From Chloroflexia bacterium (GTDB taxonomy: Bacteria > Chloroflexota > Chloroflexia > Thermomicrobiales > UBA6265), in NCBI GenBank assembly GCA_013696525.1, contig JACCYK010000590.1, positions 1-7,539 of the forward strand: a DNA stretch of 7,539 bases, written 5' to 3'. The notes below the pieces were generated by a model. That model did not search any database. It was not told the DNA's origin and saw only the letters and a list, made by a program, of their open reading frames with translations. Shown here piece after piece: positions 6,877-7,539 of the stretch; position 1 is the stretch's first letter; each line of letters starts with the position of its first letter. Both the position numbers and the translations under genes were made by a program.

Positions 6877-7431
6877 ATGCGCTCCCAGCTCACGATCACC
6901 GACCTCACCCGGATGCACGGCACAAAGATTTGCGTTGCCGGCTATCTTCCGACCGGGGAATGCATCCGCCCGGTTCTGCCCAAGACCAATCTCACCGAAT
7001 CGTGGCTCTTTCGCGGCCGACCGCGAATCCTCAAGCCGTTCGCCGTGATCGAGCTTGAGCTCCTCCGGCCGGCGCTCGATCGTGTCCCGCCACATACCGA
7101 GGATTGGGAGATCGAGCTCGCCTATGACTATCGCACCGAGCTGGACCTGGTGGATCGCTTTGAGTTGCTCCATTCCATCACCAGTTCGCACCTTGGATCA
7201 GTGTTCGGCGCCGGGCTGCTCGGCCGGCAGGATGGCAGCGGACTCTGGATTCAGCAAGGGACCGGGGTGCGATCGCTCGGTACGATCCACGTCCGCCGGG
7301 TCGACGAAGTCGTCTTTTGGATCAACCCCAATGGCAAGGGGGCGTATCGCCTTCGGTTTGAGGACGGGGCCGGAAATGACTTCCGGCTACCAGTCACCGA
7401 CCTGGCGTTTCGGATGTATCTCGACTCGTAG
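6877..7431 (+). CDS. Dual-OB-domain-like protein, interrupted by in-frame TAG
   Basis: A frame of 184 codons that starts at ATG 6877, 9 nt after AGGAGG. Visible blocks are GTKICVAGYLPTGECIRPVL (15-34), FAVIELELLRP (55-65), PPHTEDWEI (71-79), VRSLGTIHVRRVDEVVFWIN (131-150) and YRLRFEDGAGNDFRLPVTDL (157-176). The pattern (a short strand with G-x-C-I-R-P near the N-terminus, a P-x-H-x-E-D-W motif, and a late beta block ending in LPVTD) resembles dual-OB-domain proteins, thought to bind nucleic acids. I make this match from memory of the family layout. In such proteins a further strand of the type L-x-V-x-L-x-x-P/Y follows the VTD block. Here VFLRLGLARYWD occurs in the same frame after the TAG at 7429-7431. 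The listed product is therefore probably a truncated form of a longer protein. It is divergent from the two DUF488 genes and may work with them. Confidence 0.75.
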   Translation: MRSQLTITDLTRMHGTKICVAGYLPTGECIRPVLPKTNLTESWLFRGRPRILKPFAVIELELLRPALDRVPPHTEDWEIELAYDYRTELDLVDRFELLHSITSSHLGSVFGAGLLGRQDGSGLWIQQGTGVRSLGTIHVRRVDEVVFWINPNGKGAYRLRFEDGAGNDFRLPVTDLAFRMYLDS

Positions 7432-7446
7432 CTGGCCCGGCAAGAG

Positions 7447-7539
7447 ATGACGACCGCCAAAGCGGCTCGCGCCGTCCAGCAGAGCCTGCACGACGCGCCC
7501 GATGTCTTTCTCCGGCTCGGCCTCGCCCGCTATTGGGAC
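7447..7539 (+). CDS. In-frame continuation of the dual-OB-like gene, cut by window end
   Basis: After the TAG at 7429-7431 the same reading frame stays open to the right edge (36 codons), with high GC at third positions. ATG 7447 is the first possible restart, preceded only by a weak AAGAG. The peptide MTTAKAARAVQQSLHDAPD has helical character, then VFLRLGLARYWD looks like a core beta-strand that belongs to the upstream domain. I consider this the detached 3' part of one interrupted gene; a separate small gene starting at 7447 is the alternative. Confidence 0.45.
   Translation, partial: MTTAKAARAVQQSLHDAPDVFLRLGLARYWD

Overview
The window is GC-rich bacterial chromosome with short intergenic gaps, strong Shine-Dalgarno sites of the AAAGGAGGT or GGAGGTGAT type, and some TTG/GTG starts. 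It carries a GerW/YtfJ-family gene, a DUF433/DUF5615-type toxin-antitoxin remnant, a YtcJ-type amidohydrolase and DUF488 genes. This mix fits a high-GC Chloroflexota bacterium, perhaps Thermomicrobia-like. No rRNA or other marker is present, so the taxonomic guess is an inference. I see no tRNA, rRNA, CRISPR array, transposase or integrase.

Layout from left to right. (1) Positions 1-740, minus strand: a partial gene for a protein of unknown function that runs off the left edge. It is preceded at 691-848 by a short stretch with coding character in a different frame. (2) 913-2889, minus: a complete AMP-forming acetyl-CoA synthetase. (3) 3177-3521, plus: a small GerW/YtfJ-family protein with a C-terminal membrane segment and a TTG start. 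(4) 3475-3836, minus: a DUF433 antitoxin with an excellent ribosome binding site. It is followed, with a TTGA overlap, by only the first ~17 codons of a PIN-like toxin (DUF5615 type), so the toxin is cut off. (5) 3976-5628, plus: a complete metal-dependent amidohydrolase of the YtcJ family. (6) 5675-6675, minus: two different DUF488 genes with an ATGA overlap. (7) 6877 to the right edge, plus: a gene resembling dual-OB-domain proteins, divergent from the DUF488 pair. Its reading frame is interrupted by a TAG at 7429-7431 and continues open in the same frame to the window end.

Genes 1 to 5 look like housekeeping or metabolic genes with no obvious shared pathway. The acetyl-CoA synthetase activates acetate, and the amidohydrolase probably hydrolyses a C-N bond in an unidentified small molecule. 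The most interesting part is the right third. Two DUF488 paralogues in an overlapping operon, divergent from a probable OB-fold nucleic-acid-binding protein, form a compact module of unknown function that may act on nucleic acids or in defence. The second point of interest is the decayed toxin-antitoxin pair next to gerW.
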